Notes under the pieces: model-generated
Told to the model about the DNA's origin: nothing
What the model saw: only the letters and a program-made list of their open reading frames with translations
Database searches by the model: none
Position numbers and translations under genes: made by a program
Assembly (NCBI GenBank): GCA_002689405.1
Contig: NZFZ01000027.1
Coordinates: 10,278 to 25,098 of the forward strand
Reading direction: 5' to 3'
DNA from: Gammaproteobacteria bacterium
GTDB taxonomy: Bacteria > Pseudomonadota > Gammaproteobacteria > Magnimaribacterales > AG-339-G14
DNA length: 14,821 nucleotides
Shown here: positions 13,147 through 14,821 of the stretch, piece by piece
How the letters are laid out: each line of letters begins with the position of its first letter
How positions within the stretch are numbered: the first letter of the stretch is position 1

Positions 13147-14821
13147 CAATTTTTTCATTAGCAACAAAGATTTTCTTTAGAGAATTTAGGTCAGGACAAC
13201 TTCTCCTGATGTTCTTTTCTTTATCCTTGGCAGTAGGTATTGTCGCTTCCATTACCTTCTTTACAGATCGTTTGGATGGCTCTTTGATGATGGAATCGAA
13301 ACAATTTTTAGGAGGCGATTTAAAATATGAATCTGATACACCTCTGGATGAATCTTCGTTCCCAATTGGAGATTACTCTTATGCTAATATTTATGAGTTC
13401 GGATCGGTTCTGGGTTCAACCAAAAAATTTCAACTTGCTTCCGTAAAATCGGTCTCCCCACCTTATCCTTTGATTGGCCAGTTTGAAATTCTAAAAAAAT
13501 ATGATCAAAGAATCTTGGAAACAAATCCGCCAAAACCAGGAAACGTTTGGCTAGATACTCGTTTGGCTAACCTGTTGGAAGTTTCTATAAAAGATACAAT
13601 TAATATTGGTGAAAAAGATTTTTCGATAAGCGGAATCATTCTTGCCGAATCAGACAGAGGCGCTGGATCTTTTGCCTTTGCTCCAAAAGCCATTATGAAT
13701 TCATCCGATCTCGAGGAAGCAAACGTCATTCAGCCTGGCTCAAGGGTAAGATATTCATATGTCTTTGTTGGATCACAAGAGGCTATCAAATTATTAGAAA
13801 ATTTCTTTCAATCTAAAAAAAAACCAGGAGATGAAATTACTACTCCAGGAAACGAAACAAGCCCACTCGGCAGGGCAATCAAAAGAGCCGCAAATTTTTT
13901 TCTTTTGGGTGCTTTATTAGCAATCATTTTATCCTCGCTAGCCATAGCTATATGCTCCTTGCAGTTCACTAGAAGACACGTGGACTATGTAGCTATTTTT
14001 AAAGCTTTAGGATTATCCCCTATTGAAATACGAAACGCCTACTTACTTATCTTCAGTTTGATTGCTCTATTTTCTTTTTTAACAGGCATTTTTTTAGGTT
14101 GGGTGGTTCAGCTATCGTTTATGAACCTTTTGAAAGATTATTTCCCTTCAAATTTACCTTTACCAGGGTTGGATCCCTATCTTATTTCGTTGTTAACAGC
14201 TTTCTTATGTTTGATGGGCTTTGCTTATCCAATACTAAGAAATCTCTTCAACCTTTCGCCTAATGTAATTTTAAGAAAATCTGAGAAAAGTTTTAATGCT
14301 TTTGATTCCTCGTTTTATGTAGTCGGCGGTTTATCAGCCTTTTACGTACTTTTGATCTTTTTTGTTAAGGATTTTTATTTAACGAATATCATATTCTTTT
14401 CAATTCTTATCTTTAGTGGAATTATTTTTGCCTTCATTTATGGCATCTTTCATTTTATAAAACCTTTGGGACTTAACCCTCTTAAGCCAATGAAAATGCT
14501 TGCTTTTGAGCTCAGCAGAAGAAAACTTTTTAATTCCATGCAAATCGTAGCAATAACAGTTGCAGTTGCTCTCAGCTTGGTAGCCTACTCTGCCTCAACA
14601 AATTTGGTTGGGTCATGGAAAAGTTCTCTCCCAGATAATGCTCCTAACAATCTTTTATTCAATATATATGAGGGAGAAAAAGAAGATCTTGTTGAGTTTT
14701 TAAAGTCAAATGAGATATCAATTCAGCCATTATTTCCGGTAACGAGTGCAAGATTTCAAAGATTGGATTCAAAAAAAGAAATTGATCGTACTTTCAACTT
14801 CACTTGGATGGATAAACTGCC
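13143..14821 (+). CDS. ybbP: YbbP-like FtsX-family permease, N-terminal part (cut by window end)
   Basis: I translated this frame by hand; it is open from the ATG that overlaps the ybbA stop (ATGA) to the window end, giving 559 complete codons. E. coli YbbP has about 800 residues. One hydrophobic helix lies at about 21-43, then a periplasmic domain of about 200 residues. A first FtsX-type helix set follows (near 250-273, 300-325, 346-365), then helices at about 390-410 and 413-436, and a helix near 465-485 that opens the second half. The LPDNAPNN segment after the last helix resembles the LPxDxPN segment typical of YbbP proteins. With YbbA it forms an inner-membrane ABC complex of the MacB/LolCDE type that probably acts mechanically on periplasmic or lipid substrates. 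Its substrate is not established, and the link to TesA is by conserved position. Confidence 0.88.
   Translation, partial: MTIFSLATKIFFREFRSGQLLLMFFSLSLAVGIVASITFFTDRLDGSLMMESKQFLGGDLKYESDTPLDESSFPIGDYSYANIYEFGSVLGSTKKFQLASVKSVSPPYPLIGQFEILKKYDQRILETNPPKPGNVWLDTRLANLLEVSIKDTINIGEKDFSISGIILAESDRGAGSFAFAPKAIMNSSDLEEANVIQPGSRVRYSYVFVGSQEAIKLLENFFQSKKKPGDEITTPGNETSPLGRAIKRAANFFLLGALLAIILSSLAIAICSLQFTRRHVDYVAIFKALGLSPIEIRNAYLLIFSLIALFSFLTGIFLGWVVQLSFMNLLKDYFPSNLPLPGLDPYLISLLTAFLCLMGFAYPILRNLFNLSPNVILRKSEKSFNAFDSSFYVVGGLSAFYVLLIFFVKDFYLTNIIFFSILIFSGIIFAFIYGIFHFIKPLGLNPLKPMKMLAFELSRRKLFNSMQIVAITVAVALSLVAYSASTNLVGSWKSSLPDNAPNNLLFNIYEGEKEDLVEFLKSNEISIQPLFPVTSARFQRLDSKKEIDRTFNFTWMDKL

Overview
The window is AT-rich, densely coded DNA from a free-living Gram-negative bacterium. 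No mobile element, CRISPR array, tRNA or rRNA gene was recognised, and no gene-free stretch exceeds 300 bases. The tesA/ybbA/ybbP block has the divergent layout known from Gammaproteobacteria. Together with short intergenic gaps, low GC and two large TonB-dependent receptors, this suggests a marine, streamlined gammaproteobacterium, possibly of the SAR86 type. That placement is an inference from gene content; no phylogeny was run.

Region 1 (1-5378) is a heme-biosynthesis locus. A minus-strand run, hemC (with a C-terminal extension resembling uroporphyrinogen-III synthase), hemB, hemE and hemH (cut by the window edge), is tightly packed, with a 4-base hemE/hemH overlap. It is divergent from a plus-strand hemA encoding 5-aminolevulinate synthase (ALAS), the enzyme of the C4 (Shemin) route. 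Most Gammaproteobacteria make aminolevulinate by the C5 route from glutamyl-tRNA, so this is the most notable metabolic feature. The 110-base hemC-hemA gap holds two plausible -10 boxes and a perfect 12-base palindrome at the shared -35 area.

Region 2 (5391-8672) is an iron-uptake island. It has a siderophore-type TonB-dependent receptor and an FTR1/EfeU-family iron permease, both on the minus strand and each behind Fur-box-like palindromes that overlap the predicted promoter. The receptor would bring ferric chelates across the outer membrane, and the permease would move iron across the inner membrane. Iron is the substrate of the HemH ferrochelatase next door, so uptake and use are neighbours.

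Region 3 (8673-11858) is a 1046-residue TonB-dependent receptor of unknown substrate. It has ten cysteines that fall into five close pairs, and a bidirectional terminator follows it.

Region 4 (11857-14821) holds tesA (periplasmic SGNH esterase, minus) and, starting only 3 bases away in the opposite direction, ybbA (ABC ATPase) overlapping ybbP (FtsX-type permease, cut by the window end).

No wholly unknown gene system was found. The strongest leads are the C4-type heme locus, the HemC-HemD-like fusion, the matched Fur promoter architecture and the nearly abutting tesA/ybbA starts.
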